A stretch of DNA of 64,000 nucleotides from CAVUAN01 sp963739435 (GCA_963739435.1 CAVUAN010000024.1:62001-126000), one strand, 5' to 3'; positions 8,278 to 17,182 are shown, counted from the stretch's first letter. The notes: a model not told the origin generated them from the letters alone. A program made the numbers and translations.

Positions 8278-9408
8278 ATGACTATCCCCGAAGTTGCGAC
8301 TGTCCTCCCGCCTCTGTACGCGCGATGGATGGACGCTCTGCTCGCATCGCCGATCCCTCCCGAGAAGCGCGCAACGTGCGACGACTGCGCCATGTGCGCG
8401 CCCGAAGGAACGGACCCGCTCGGCAGCATTCTGTACTTCAGCCCGCGCACGAAGTGCTGCACCTACCATCCGACGTTGTCCAACTACCTGGTCGGACGGG
8501 CCCTCGAGGACCGCGACTTCGCGTTCTCGGCCGGGCGGGCGACCCTCGAGAAGCGTATCCGGGCAGGCGTCGGTGTGACTCCGCTCGGCGTCGGGGCGGC
8601 CCGGACCTTCAGCGTGCTGTACGAAAACGGCAGCCAGGCCTTCGGCCTTGCAGAATCCCTGCGCTGCCCCCACTACCTGGAGGAAGGGGGCGGGCGCTGC
8701 GGCATCTGGCGGCATCGGAACTCGATCTGCGCGACCTGGTTTTGCAAGTTCGAGCGGGGCGCCGTGGGAGAGGCATTCTGGGACCGGCTGCGCAACCTCC
8801 TCATGACGGTCGAGCGCGCGCTCGCCATCTGGTGCGTGCTGGAAGCGGGCCTCGAGACTGAGGCCCTCGGCGCGGTCTTCCCGCAGGACCAGCGGCCCGG
8901 CGGACGCGAACCCTTGACGGCGGCCGAGCTGGACGGTGTTCCGGACCCGCCCGTGGCTCGGAAGCTCTGGGGAGCCTGGTTCGGCCGCGAGGACGAGTTC
9001 TACCGTCTGTGCGGCCGGCGCGTGGAAACCCTGACGTGGCCCGACGTCGAGCGCATAGGCGGCTCGGAAGTCACCGCCCTGGCTCGACTGACGTCTCGCG
9101 CGTTCCACGCGCTTCGTTCCACGGAGCTGCCGGGGCGCCTCACCACGGGACCGTTCCAGGTGCTCTCCACGGGTCGCGAGGGGGTTCGGGTCATCGCCTA
9201 CACGGGATCCGATCCTCTGGATCTCGACCCGGCGGTCATGGAGATTCTGCCTCACTTCGATGGCCGCCCCACCGGCCAGGTTCTGGCCTCGATCGAAAAG
9301 GAGCTTGGTGTCCGAGTGGAAGAGGATCTCGTGCGTAAGCTCGCCGACTTCGAGATCCTCAAACCATCTGGCTCGTCGAGCTCATCTCGAGGGCCTCGCT
9401 CTTCTTAG
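8278..9408 (+). CDS. Cysteine-rich protein with PqqD-like C-terminal segment
   Basis: This 376-residue protein has nine cysteines in the first half: C34, C37 and C40 (CDDCAMC), C60-C61 (KCCTYHP), C130, C141, C151 and C156. That pattern suggests a bound metal or Fe-S cluster, loosely like YkgJ cysteine-cluster proteins. Residues about 305-363 (LDLDPAVMEILPHFDG through VEEDLVRKLADFEIL) read like the winged-helix PqqD fold used as a RiPP recognition element. No SAM, kinase or protease motif is seen. A TATAAT at 8260-8265 lies 12 nt before the ATG. It is adjacent to a double-glycine peptide gene and the exporter operon, so a role in peptide maturation or recognition is plausible. Function is otherwise unknown. 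Confidence 0.6.
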   Translation: MTIPEVATVLPPLYARWMDALLASPIPPEKRATCDDCAMCAPEGTDPLGSILYFSPRTKCCTYHPTLSNYLVGRALEDRDFAFSAGRATLEKRIRAGVGVTPLGVGAARTFSVLYENGSQAFGLAESLRCPHYLEEGGGRCGIWRHRNSICATWFCKFERGAVGEAFWDRLRNLLMTVERALAIWCVLEAGLETEALGAVFPQDQRPGGREPLTAAELDGVPDPPVARKLWGAWFGREDEFYRLCGRRVETLTWPDVERIGGSEVTALARLTSRAFHALRSTELPGRLTTGPFQVLSTGREGVRVIAYTGSDPLDLDPAVMEILPHFDGRPTGQVLASIEKELGVRVEEDLVRKLADFEILKPSGSSSSSRGPRSS

Positions 9409-9587
9409 ACCTCACCCTTCGATTTGTCCCGGCCCTTTGCCCTTTTTCCCGGTTGTCGAGCCGGTTGTTCCTGTCTTCCGAGGCGTTCGCCGAACACCCG
9501 TTTGGAGCTTCCACCTCGAACGTCCTTGCGGGGGGCCAGGTCGTTCAAGAGGATTACGTCCGGACGCCGGCGACGATCCTTCTTCAT
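9405..9587 (-). CDS. Double-glycine leader peptide (divergent copy)
   Basis: This small gene encodes 60 residues beginning MKKDRRRRPD. Its leader ends in LNDLAPRKDVRGG, a double-glycine site like those cut by C39 peptidases, followed by a strongly basic 34-residue C-terminal part. The ATG at 9587 is supported by AGGGG about 8 nt upstream. A -24/-12 promoter element lies at 9650-9635. The DVRGG ending parallels the ARDVKGG ending of the tandem peptides at 16407-17580, although the rest is dissimilar. The stop overlaps that of the convergent cysteine-rich protein gene. It is probably a substrate of the exporter encoded from 15126 to 10772. Confidence 0.65.
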   Translation of the reverse strand: MKKDRRRRPDVILLNDLAPRKDVRGGSSKRVFGERLGRQEQPARQPGKRAKGRDKSKGEV

Positions 9588-9634
9588 TCGACACCCCTTT
9601 GACCTGCCGGCAGGAGGCATCGCGCTCTTCCTGG

Positions 9635-9650
9635 AGCAGTTTCCTTGCCA
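9635..9650 (-). promoter_or_regulatory. Candidate sigma-54 (-24/-12) promoter for the divergent GG peptide
   Basis: The minus strand reads TGGCAAGGAAACTGCT. It has the invariant GG and GC of RpoN promoters exactly 10 nt apart. Transcription would start about 12 nt downstream, near 9624, giving a leader of about 37 nt with a good ribosome site before the ATG at 9587. A sigma-54 activator is encoded just upstream of it at 9766-10764. Confidence 0.6.
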
Positions 9651-9765
9651 TCCGTCGGGGCCGAAGCAAACCGCTCGCCAATCAGGAGTTCGGCAAGGGG
9701 CCGGGACCGGAACGCGCGCTCATGGTCGCGAACGGAGGCCATCGATGGTCTCGAAACGTATCCAG

Positions 9766-10764
9766 TCATCGCCGCACGGCCGGACGATCCGAGAGCTTGC
9801 GGTCCAGCCGCGATCGGGAGATTCCCAGCGCCTTTGCCGCCCGCCGCTTGTTTCCTCCCAGCCGCGAGAGGACCTCTCGGATGTGCCGGCCCTCGGCGGC
9901 CGCCAGAGTGAGGCTTCCGTGCGGTGAGCCATCGCCTGCAGGATCCGGCGGATAGAACGCCGGCAAAGCCGGGATCTCGCGGTCCCCCTCCAGGAGCAGA
10001 GCCCCGGCCGTAACGATCTCCTGCGGTGAAAGAGCCACGGCTGCGTCGATGACCCGCGCCAGCTCCCGGAGGTTGCCGGGCCATGAGTAGGAAAAGATCC
10101 GCTCGGCCGCCTCCCGCTCGAGGCCCACGATCGGCTTGCGCTGCTGGCGGCTGGCACGGGCGATCTCGGAGGCGAGCAGCAACGGCAGGTCTTTTCGCCG
10201 ATGCCGCAACGGCGGGACCGTGATCGTCAGACCGCTGACCCGAAAGAAAAGATCGCGCCGGAACCTGTCCGACTCGGTGAAGGTCACCGCCGGGAAATGC
10301 GTGGCCGAGATGACCCGCACGTCGGCGACCTGGATCTGCTCCGAGCCCAGCCGCTCGAACTCGCCGTACTCGATCGCGCGCAGGATCTTGGCCTGGCCGG
10401 CCGGGCTCATGTCGGCAATCTCGTCGATGAAGAGCGTGCCGCCGTCGGCCAGCTCGAACTTTCCCCGCACGCGGCTCTGAGCCCCTGTGAACGCCCCGCG
10501 CTCGTGGCCGAAGAGCTGGCTGTCCAGGAGCGTGTCGGAGAGCGCGGCGGCATTGAACGAGACAAAGGGTCCGCGAACGCGCGAGGAGCTGTTATGGATC
10601 GCCCGGGCCAATAGCGTCTTGCCGGTGCCCGACTCGCCCAGGATCAGGATCGGCAGGTCGGTCCGCGCCGCCAGCTTTGCCCGCTCGAGGCAGGCGGCCA
10701 TCGCCGGATCGACGCTGTGGTAGGAGTCGAGCTTGAGGTCCGAGGAGCCGTCGGGGCGCGTCAT
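9766..10764 (-). CDS. Sigma-54 interaction transcriptional activator without receiver domain
   Basis: This 332-residue protein consists almost entirely of an AAA+ sigma-54 activator domain plus a DNA-binding tail. Visible motifs are Walker A GESGTGKT (residues 43-50), the sigma-54 contact loop GAFTGA (90-95), Walker B GGTLFIDEI (108-116) and a C-terminal FIS-type helix-turn-helix (GGNKRRAAKALGISRSRLDR, about 300-320). No receiver or GAF domain precedes the AAA+ domain, so it may be always active or controlled by a partner, as with PspF. It is the last gene of the exporter operon, 7 nt after the HlyD gene. It likely drives the RpoN-type promoters in front of the peptide genes. Confidence 0.88.
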   Translation of the reverse strand: MTRPDGSSDLKLDSYHSVDPAMAACLERAKLAARTDLPILILGESGTGKTLLARAIHNSSSRVRGPFVSFNAAALSDTLLDSQLFGHERGAFTGAQSRVRGKFELADGGTLFIDEIADMSPAGQAKILRAIEYGEFERLGSEQIQVADVRVISATHFPAVTFTESDRFRRDLFFRVSGLTITVPPLRHRRKDLPLLLASEIARASRQQRKPIVGLEREAAERIFSYSWPGNLRELARVIDAAVALSPQEIVTAGALLLEGDREIPALPAFYPPDPAGDGSPHGSLTLAAAEGRHIREVLSRLGGNKRRAAKALGISRSRLDRKLSDRPAVRR

Positions 10765-10771
10765 GCTTTGA

Positions 10772-11995
10772 TCACTTCTCGCTGGCCAGGTTCTCCTTCA
10801 ACTGGCGCAGCGGCTCGAAGGCGTACGAGAGGAGCGACCGCCGGCCCACGATGACGCGGGCGCGTCCGGCCATGCCGGGGACCACGGGTCGGGGCTGTCC
10901 GTGGACCAGGACCTGCGTCTCACGCAGGTCCGCAAGGGCGCGGAAGGCCGACGTGCCGCCCTTGCCGCCGACTGTCTCGGGGCTGACCCAGCGGATGGTC
11001 GCCTGGCGCACTCCGTAGCGCTGATAGGGGAAGGCGTCGTACAGGAGCTTGACGGGCTGGCCGGTTCGGACGAGCGCCATCCCATCCTGCGGCAAGGTCA
11101 GCTCCGCCTGGAGCGTCTGGCCCTCGCATGCCAGTTCGGCCAGAAGGTCGCCCTCGCGGACGGTCGCGCCGGCGCTGCGAACGTGCAGCTGGAGGATGCT
11201 CCCGGTACAGGGGGCTGGCACAGTCAACTGGTTTCCCGTCCGGGCGAGCTCCTTCTCGAGCATTGCCGTGCGGATGTTCGCCCGGGAGAGCTCTTCGGCG
11301 AGACCGCGCTGGACCTCCTGGAATTGAGCCTGTCGCGAGCGCCGCTCGAAGCGCAGCTTCTCCGCGGCACGCCGCGTGTCTTCGCGTTGGGATTTGGCCT
11401 GCTCGGCCTCGACCTCGAGCCGGTTGATCTCCAGCCGCAGGCGCGCGAGATCCATCCAGCTCGACACTCCCTCGTCGAGGGTCTTCTTCTGGCGGTCCGC
11501 GAGCTCGGCCGCGAGAGCGAGCTGCTCGCCGTTCTTGACAATCGTCCGATCCAGGCTCTCGAGGCGCGCCTTCAGCTGCTGCTCCTCTTCGCCGTCTGCC
11601 TTCTGCTCACCGTCGTACTTCTGCCGGGCGTTGGCGAGGCGGTCCCCGGCGCCGGCAATCTGAGCTTTCAGGCCTTCCCACTCCGCCGCGCGGTCACCGA
11701 CCGGCGGAGAGGCAATCGTGAACATCGTTTCACCCTCCCGGACCGGCTGCGCGTCGAAAGCCTTGACCTCCGTCACGATCCCGTCCTTGAAGGCGCGTAT
11801 CGGGTCGGTGCCACGGACGGGAGCGAGGACGAACGTAGCCGCCACCGTCTCCGGGACGCGGAGGAGGACCGCCGCCAGGGCCGCAAAGGCAAAGAGCGCG
11901 AGAAGGATCGAAGCGAGCGCCCGGGCGGCCCACGGGGGCGGCTCCCGGTCGAGAAAGGGCTCTGCGCTTTCGGGAGATCCGGCGACAGCGTTCAT
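10772..11995 (-). CDS. HlyD-family membrane fusion protein
   Basis: The 407-residue protein has one N-terminal transmembrane helix (about residues 27-48), a long Glu/Arg/Gln-rich coiled coil (about 110-260), and a lipoyl/beta-barrel region (VPAPCTGSILQLHVRSAGATVREGDLL). This is the architecture of periplasmic adaptors that link an inner-membrane ABC exporter to an outer-membrane channel. Its ATG overlaps the ABC transporter stop (TGATG), indicating translational coupling. No TolC-like channel gene is seen in the window, so an outer-membrane partner would be encoded elsewhere. Confidence 0.88.
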   Translation of the reverse strand: MNAVAGSPESAEPFLDREPPPWAARALASILLALFAFAALAAVLLRVPETVAATFVLAPVRGTDPIRAFKDGIVTEVKAFDAQPVREGETMFTIASPPVGDRAAEWEGLKAQIAGAGDRLANARQKYDGEQKADGEEEQQLKARLESLDRTIVKNGEQLALAAELADRQKKTLDEGVSSWMDLARLRLEINRLEVEAEQAKSQREDTRRAAEKLRFERRSRQAQFQEVQRGLAEELSRANIRTAMLEKELARTGNQLTVPAPCTGSILQLHVRSAGATVREGDLLAELACEGQTLQAELTLPQDGMALVRTGQPVKLLYDAFPYQRYGVRQATIRWVSPETVGGKGGTSAFRALADLRETQVLVHGQPRPVVPGMAGRARVIVGRRSLLSYAFEPLRQLKENLASEK

Positions 11996-14900
11996 CAGTC
12001 CGACACCCCGAGCTGCTGGCTCGAAAGATAGTAGTAGAGGCCCTTTCGCTGGAGAAGCTCGTCGTGCGTGCCGCGTTCGACCAGCCTCCCCTTCTCGAGC
12101 ACCAGGATGGTATCCGCGTTGCGGATGGTGCTCAGGCGGTGGGCGATGACGAAGCAGGTGCGCCCCTCGAGCAGCCGGTCCATGTTCTCCTGCACGGCGC
12201 GCTCGGATTCGGTGTCGAGCGAGCTCGTCGCCTCGTCGAAGATCAGAACGGGTGGCTGGGTATAGACCGCCCGGGCGATGGCGACCCGCTGCTTCTGGCC
12301 GCCGGAGATGGCCAGGCCGCTCTCGCCGATCTTCGTTTCGTAGCCCAGCGGCAGCCGGTCGATGAACTCGTGCGCATTGGCCACGCGCGCCGCCCAGAGC
12401 ACTCGATCCATGTCGGGCTCCGCCTCGCCGAAGGCGATGTTCCGGGCGATCGTGTCCGAGAAGAGATAGTTCTCCTGGAGGACGAACCCGATCTGGCGCC
12501 GCAGGTCGCGGTAGTTCAGGGTCTTCAGATCGACGCCATCGTAAGTAATCGAGCCCTGCGTCGGCTCGAGCAGGCCCGCCAGGCACTTGACCAGAGTCGT
12601 CTTGCCCGAGCCGCTGCGGCCGACGATCGCCACGAACTGGCCGGGCGGAGCCTCGAAGCTGATGCCCTCGAGAATCGGCAGGCGCTTCGGGGCCGCCGTA
12701 GCGAGAAGCCGAGGTTCGTCAGCTCGATCGCGGCCCTCGAGGCTCTTGACCGGATGGAGGCGCGAGCGGTCGGCGCCCTGCTCGGGCTCCTGCTCGAAGA
12801 CGTCGTTCAGGCGGTTCAAGAGAACCGAGGAGCGCTGCCAGTTGTCCCAGATCGTGAGCAGCGTCAGCACCGAGACGTTGGCCAGCGCGACGAGCGAGTT
12901 GAAAGCAACCAGGCCGCCGATGGTGAGCGGACCCGGCCATCACCTGGCGGGCGCCGGCCCACAGGAAGAGCACGGTCGTCAGGATGGTCACGGTCTGCAC
13001 GCCTCCCAGGTACGACATCACCGTGAAGTCGGCCCGGAACATGCGCCGTCGCCACGCTCAGGAACTGATTCAAGCATGATCTCGCGGAAGGAGCCTTCGG
13101 CGCCCAACGCCTTCACCGTCTCGATGCCTTTGATGGCGTCGATCTGGTGGGAGTGGTACTTGCCGAAGGAGTCCTCGAGGGTGTCGAAGACGGGGCGCAG
13201 CCAACGGGCGGAAAGAACCATCAATAGCCCGTAGAGGGGAGCCGTCAGCAGGAATACGACGGTCAGCGCACGGCTGTAGATGAGCATGAGGATGAGGCTC
13301 GCGCCGAGCTGGGTCGCCGCCGCGAGCCCCGCAACACCGCTCTGGACCAGGAACTCCCGGACATTCCGCATGCCTTCGAGACGCCGCTGAATGTCTCCCG
13401 TGCGGCGCGTCGAGAAGTAGACATCGGAAGGGCCAGGAGCTTGCGGGTCAGGAAGTCGAGCGATGACGCGTCGATCCGCACGGCGACGAAGCTCAACAGA
13501 TAGCGCTGGACGCCCATCGATAGGACCTGGAAGACCAGGACCGCGATCATCGAGACGACGATCATGTTCAAGAGCGACGCGTCGTCGTTCGACGAGCACC
13601 CGATCAACGATGACCTGCGTGAAGATGGGCAGAATCATCTGCAGGGCGGCACCGATCAGGCCGAGCCCGAGCGCCTGGAGCAGGATGCGCTGGAAGGGCC
13701 GGAAGAACGGTACGAGCCACGCCAGATTCGACGGCGTGACCGGCGCCGTCTCGAACGCGTCGGTGTAGTCGAAGAGGGCGGCATAGCCGGACCAGCGCTC
13801 TTCGAACTCGGAACGGGTGAACCGCCGCAACCCGAAAGCCGGGTCGGCAACGCGGCAGTGCGTCGGCGTGACGTCGTGGAGCACCACCCAGTGGTTGCCC
13901 TCCCAGTGAACGATGGCGGGCAGCGGCATCTGCGCAAGGTTCTCCGGGGAGGCCTTGACCGACCGCGCGGCGAGGCCAAGCTCGGTCGCGGCGTGGCAGA
14001 GCCCCTTCAAGCTCGTGCCGTCCAGGGACGTGTGCACGAGCTGGCGGATGCGCGCCAGGCTGACAGCCCGCCCGTAGTGCCGGCACACCATGGCGAGGGA
14101 CGCGGCGCCGCAATCCATCTCGTCGATCTGCCGCACGACGGGGAAGCGCCGGATGCGGCCGGCCGACTTGACGAAGCGGCCGTCCTCGGCGAAGGGGGCG
14201 CCCTCGACCTCGCCGCCCGCCTCGGTCTCCTCCTCGCCCTGCTCGACCTGATCCGGGCCAACCATCTCCTGGACGGCAGCCTCGGCGGGCAGGATCTCCT
14301 CGGCGAAGTCGAGGGGTACGCGCGCGGTCTGCCGGTAATCGTATTGCGCAATCCGTTCTTCGATCTGGGCCCCGAGGCCGGGAACCTCGGCGAGGAGCTT
14401 GCGGAAAGTGTCGGGGCGCAGCACGAGGAGCCGGCACGGCGAGACGGCTTCCACGCTCGCGGTGCGCGAGACCCCCTGGAAGACGGACATCTCCCCGAAG
14501 AAATCTCCCTTGCGAAGATAGGCGACATAGCGGCGGCGGCCGTCCTCCTCGGTGAAGACGCGCAGGTGCCCGTCTTCCACGATGTAGAGCGGCCCGGCCG
14601 AATCGCCCTGACGCACGACGACTGTTCCCTTCGTGACTTCGAGCGGAGCGAGCTCCGACAGAAGCGTCGCGAGAGCGGCCGGGGGAAGCCGGGCGTACGG
14701 GATGTAGTGGTGAAAGAAGTTCTCGAGCTTGCGGTGCTTGATTTGGAGCTCGAAGTATTGGCGGATGTCCGGGCTGCGTCGCACGAGCGCTTCGAAGACG
14801 GACTTGTCCAGCCGCAGAGCCTCCACGTCGCTGGACGCTCGAACGGTCGCCGTGCGGGTCGAGTGGTCCAGCAGACCCATCTCGCCGAAGCTTTGTCCGG

Positions 14901-15126
14901 GCCGCAGGCTGGTCAGGGCGATCTCCTCCCCCTGCTCGCCGAGCTTGACGACGCGCGCTTTTCCGGACACCAGGACGTAGAACGCGTCCGCTGAATCGCC
15001 TTCCCGGACGATCAGGTCGCCGAAGGCGAACGATGCCGGCTCGAAGCTCTCGACGACGAGGGCCCGGGTGTCGGCAGGCAGGAACCGCAGGATCGGCAGG
15101 TCTTCGAGCCGCTCGCGTCCGGTCAT
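11995..15126 (-). CDS. C39-peptidase ABC exporter with two cyclic-nucleotide-binding domains (frameshifted)
   Basis: The domain order is two CNB domains (FGEM 80-83 with RTA 91-93; FGEM 210-213 with RTA 221-223), a linker, a C39 peptidase (Gln333, Cys339 in DEMDCGAASL, His412 in NHWVVLHD, Asp428 in VADPAFG), a six-helix membrane domain, then an ATPase (GRSGSGKTT, ISGGQKQR, LIFDEATS, AHRLS). Such exporters cut double-glycine leaders and pump the mature peptide across the inner membrane. The two FGE..RTA cassettes suggest gating by cAMP, cGMP or a similar ligand. The membrane domain is split by about five frame changes between 13610 and 12930. The total span is exactly 1044 codons and all catalytic motifs survive, so assembly indels are the likely cause. 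Four nt separate it from the isomerase gene. Confidence 0.85.
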
Positions 15127-15130
15127 GGCG

Positions 15131-16192
15131 TCAGATCCGCTGGACCCAGCGAACGCGCGCCTGGATCTCGTGTTCGACGGCGGCCGCCCGCAGGTGGAAC
15201 TCGGCGCGCCGCCGGACCTCCGGGTCCCTCTCCGAGGGCAGGGCCTTGTCACGGACGAGAAGGAGATGGAACTCCTCTCCGAGCCGGAGCGGGCCCACGA
15301 GATCGCCCGGACCGGCCCCGAGCAGCTGGGGCCTTGCGGTCTCATCGACGTCTTCCAGGTACAGACGCGACTCCCGCGGCGCGGTGTGCGCGTTGGCGGC
15401 GACCGCTTCGAGCGAGTCGCCGTCCTCTCGCAGGCACAGCAGCGCCTCTTGCGCGGCGGCCTCCCGGGTGAAGCCGACATCCTGGACGTCCAGCCGGACC
15501 CAGTCGAGGTTTCGCGCCTCGATCGCTCTGCGGACGGCCGGCGGCGTGGCGAGGCGGCGGCAAATGTCTTCGAACACGAGAGTCAGCCTCGCCAGCTCCG
15601 CGATCCGCTCGGCTCCAGGCGGTACCAGGTCGGGAGGTCCGGACCGCTCGAAAACGCTCGAGACCTCGACAACGGCGCGCTTCATGTCTTTGGGCGTCGG
15701 CTCTGCGTGCTGGCCCGTCCCTCCGGCTGCAGACGCCTGCCCGAGGGCGGCTTGCCCGGCGAGGGTCTCGGCGAACCGGGACAGCGCTCCGGAACAAACC
15801 GACTCGGCCAGGATGCACTCCGAGATCTCGTCGTTCTCGGGAGCGAAGGCGGACAGGTCCTCATCGGGAGTGCCGCCAGCCCGCAGGAGCGCCCGCTCGA
15901 TGTACTCCATCCAGTCGTCGACAGAAAGCCCGGCGCGGGCCAGCCACGCCTCCATTTCCTCGGCCGCAATGAGCTCGCGCTCGTATCGGAACTCCTGTGC
16001 GGCCGCTTCGAGCTCCTCCTCGGAGACCGTCTCTCCGGCCTCTTCCGCGCGGTGGGAGAGGGCGAGGCCCTGGCGGACCTGCTCCTCGAGTGCGGACCAG
16101 TCTCCCCGCAGCACGGCGGCGGCAGCGACATCCCGCCACATGTAGGTGTGCTCACCTACGGTGAACGCCGGACGAGTCCAAAAAGTGTCCAT
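15131..16192 (-). CDS. PpiC/SurA-like peptidyl-prolyl isomerase
   Basis: The protein is about 353 residues from the ATG at 16192. An in-frame start further upstream is possible, but it would begin inside the peptide promoter region. The N-terminal two thirds are helical and acidic, like SurA chaperone regions. The C-terminal part (PGDLVGPLRLGEEFHLLLVRDK) matches the end of a parvulin rotamase domain. No signal peptide is visible, so it may act in the cytoplasm or at the membrane. As first gene of the isomerase-exporter-HlyD-activator operon it could help keep peptide substrates or the exporter folded. Isomerases of this type recur beside C39/HlyD peptide exporters. Confidence 0.7.
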   Translation of the reverse strand: MDTFWTRPAFTVGEHTYMWRDVAAAAVLRGDWSALEEQVRQGLALSHRAEEAGETVSEEELEAAAQEFRYERELIAAEEMEAWLARAGLSVDDWMEYIERALLRAGGTPDEDLSAFAPENDEISECILAESVCSGALSRFAETLAGQAALGQASAAGGTGQHAEPTPKDMKRAVVEVSSVFERSGPPDLVPPGAERIAELARLTLVFEDICRRLATPPAVRRAIEARNLDWVRLDVQDVGFTREAAAQEALLCLREDGDSLEAVAANAHTAPRESRLYLEDVDETARPQLLGAGPGDLVGPLRLGEEFHLLLVRDKALPSERDPEVRRRAEFHLRAAAVEHEIQARVRWVQRI

Positions 16193-16359
16193 GTCGTGGC
16201 GGCGAAACGATACCAGCGAAGCCGAAGTCCACGGCGAGACAATTGGTTTCACTTCGATACCATCATGTCCCGTTTCGATCGGCAGTCCGTACTCGGCGCC
16301 GGGGCAGCCCTCTCGGCAAAGCCCCTTGAGAGCAAGAAGTTCGGACACCTCCGGGCGGC

Positions 16360-16375
16360 TGGCACCGATGCTGCT
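16360..16375 (+). promoter_or_regulatory. Candidate sigma-54 (-24/-12) promoter of the tandem peptide array
   Basis: The sequence TGGCACCGATGCTGCT has a consensus TGGCAC -24 block and TGC at -12, with GG and GC separated by exactly 10 nt. The predicted start is near 16386, placing the peptide-1 ribosome site (GGGAGGA, about 16394-16400) in a leader of about 20 nt before the GTG at 16407. The matching activator is encoded in the neighbouring operon. The same spacing recurs upstream of the divergent peptide at 9587. Confidence 0.7.
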
Positions 16376-16406
16376 ATACGATCAGGGAACGAAGGGAGGA
16401 CGCATC

Positions 16407-16595
16407 GTGAGCAAGAAGAAAGCGGCGAAAGCGAAAACGGCCCGAGGCATCCGGAATCTTCCCGCGAAGACGCTGACCGCCAAGAACGCCCGGAACGTCA
16501 AAGCCGGCAAGGCTCAGAATGCCGACGGATCACTGGATGCGGGCATACATTTCAAGTACGACATCAAGGCCCAGAAAAACTTTCGCACTCGTTGA
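16407..16595 (+). CDS. Tandem GG-leader peptide 1
   Basis: This is a 62-residue basic peptide with a GTG start and a strong GGGAGGA ribosome site. The leader MSKKKAAKAKTARGIRNLPA is shared with the next five genes and continues KTLTAKNARNVKAG. The cleavage site here is Ala-Gly rather than Gly-Gly, which C39 peptidases also accept. The 28-residue remainder (KAQNADGSLDAG, then IHFKYDIKAQKNFRTR) is unlike the other copies. It is the first gene after the sigma-54 type promoter, so it is probably the most directly controlled. It is a likely substrate of the C39 exporter; the activity of the product is unknown. Confidence 0.75.
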   Translation: MSKKKAAKAKTARGIRNLPAKTLTAKNARNVKAGKAQNADGSLDAGIHFKYDIKAQKNFRTR

Positions 16596-16639
16596 TCGGG
16601 GGAAAGGTCCCGCGAGGCCTGAGATCAATTGGTTCCGAC

Positions 16640-16768
16640 GTGAGCAAGGTGAAAGAGAAGGCGGCCCGTGGCACCCGGGATGTTCCCGTGAGGACGCTGA
16701 CCGCCAACCATGCTCGGGACGTCAAGGGGGGGCGAGGCGCCGGAGTGAAGCGACACCAGTACATGTAG
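16640..16768 (+). CDS. Tandem GG-leader peptide 2 (short, weakly initiated)
   Basis: The gene encodes 42 residues from a GTG. The leader (MSKVKEKAARGTRDVPVRTL, then TANHARDVKGG) is the most diverged of the tandem set and lacks the KKKAAKAK block. The part after the double glycine is only 11 residues (RGAGVKRHQYM). No clear Shine-Dalgarno sequence precedes the GTG, unlike peptides 1 and 3-5. It may be a decaying paralogue or one translated by coupling to peptide 1, which ends 44 nt upstream. Confidence 0.6.
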   Translation: MSKVKEKAARGTRDVPVRTLTANHARDVKGGRGAGVKRHQYM

Positions 16769-16832
16769 TCGCCCCAGGAATCTCGGCTGACATCGGTACG
16801 GCTGCTGTGAGCGAAGAAAGAAAGGGGACACC

Positions 16833-16985
16833 ATGAGCAAGAAGAAGGCAGCGAAAGCGAAGACGGCCCCAGGCATCCGGAAGCTTTCCCCGAAGACGCT
16901 GACCGCCAAACAGGCCAGGGGCGTCAAGGGTGGCAAGCACATCGGCAACGTCAAGTACACAGACAACACCGGACTCAAGCGATGA
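16833..16985 (+). CDS. Tandem GG-leader peptide 3
   Basis: This 50-residue peptide has an ATG start preceded by AAAGGGGAC. The leader ends IRKLSPKTLTAKQARGVKGG. The predicted mature part is 16 residues, KHIGNVKYTDNTGLKR, basic and containing one Tyr and one Trp-free hydrophobic pair. It lies 64 nt after peptide 2. The leader is nearly identical in sequence to those of peptides 4 and 5, whereas the mature parts differ, as expected of a precursor family exported by one transporter. Confidence 0.75.
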   Translation: MSKKKAAKAKTAPGIRKLSPKTLTAKQARGVKGGKHIGNVKYTDNTGLKR

Positions 16986-17029
16986 TGACCAGGAGGCCTT
17001 AGAAAAAAGGACGTTAAGGAGGAGGCGAC

Positions 17030-17182
17030 ATGACCAAGAAGAAAGCGGCCAAAGCGAGCAAGGCCCGAGGCATTCGGAAGCTTCCCTCGAAGACGCTGAC
17101 CGCCAAACAGGCGCGGGACGTCAAGGGCGGCAGGAAGATCGGCGACATCAAGGGGGAAAGCCTCGGAATAATCAGGCGATGA
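17030..17182 (+). CDS. Tandem GG-leader peptide 4
   Basis: This 50-residue peptide begins at an ATG with AAGGAGGAGG about 8 nt upstream. The leader begins MTKKKAAKASKARGIRKLPS and ends KTLTAKQARDVKGG. The predicted mature peptide is RKIGDIKGESLGIIRR, 16 residues with basic ends. The 44-nt spacer before it resembles the spacer before peptide 5 (both carry GATGA, a CTTA-AGAAAAA tract and GTT(A/G)AGGAGG), so whole gene-plus-spacer units seem to have been duplicated. Confidence 0.77.
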   Translation: MTKKKAAKASKARGIRKLPSKTLTAKQARDVKGGRKIGDIKGESLGIIRR

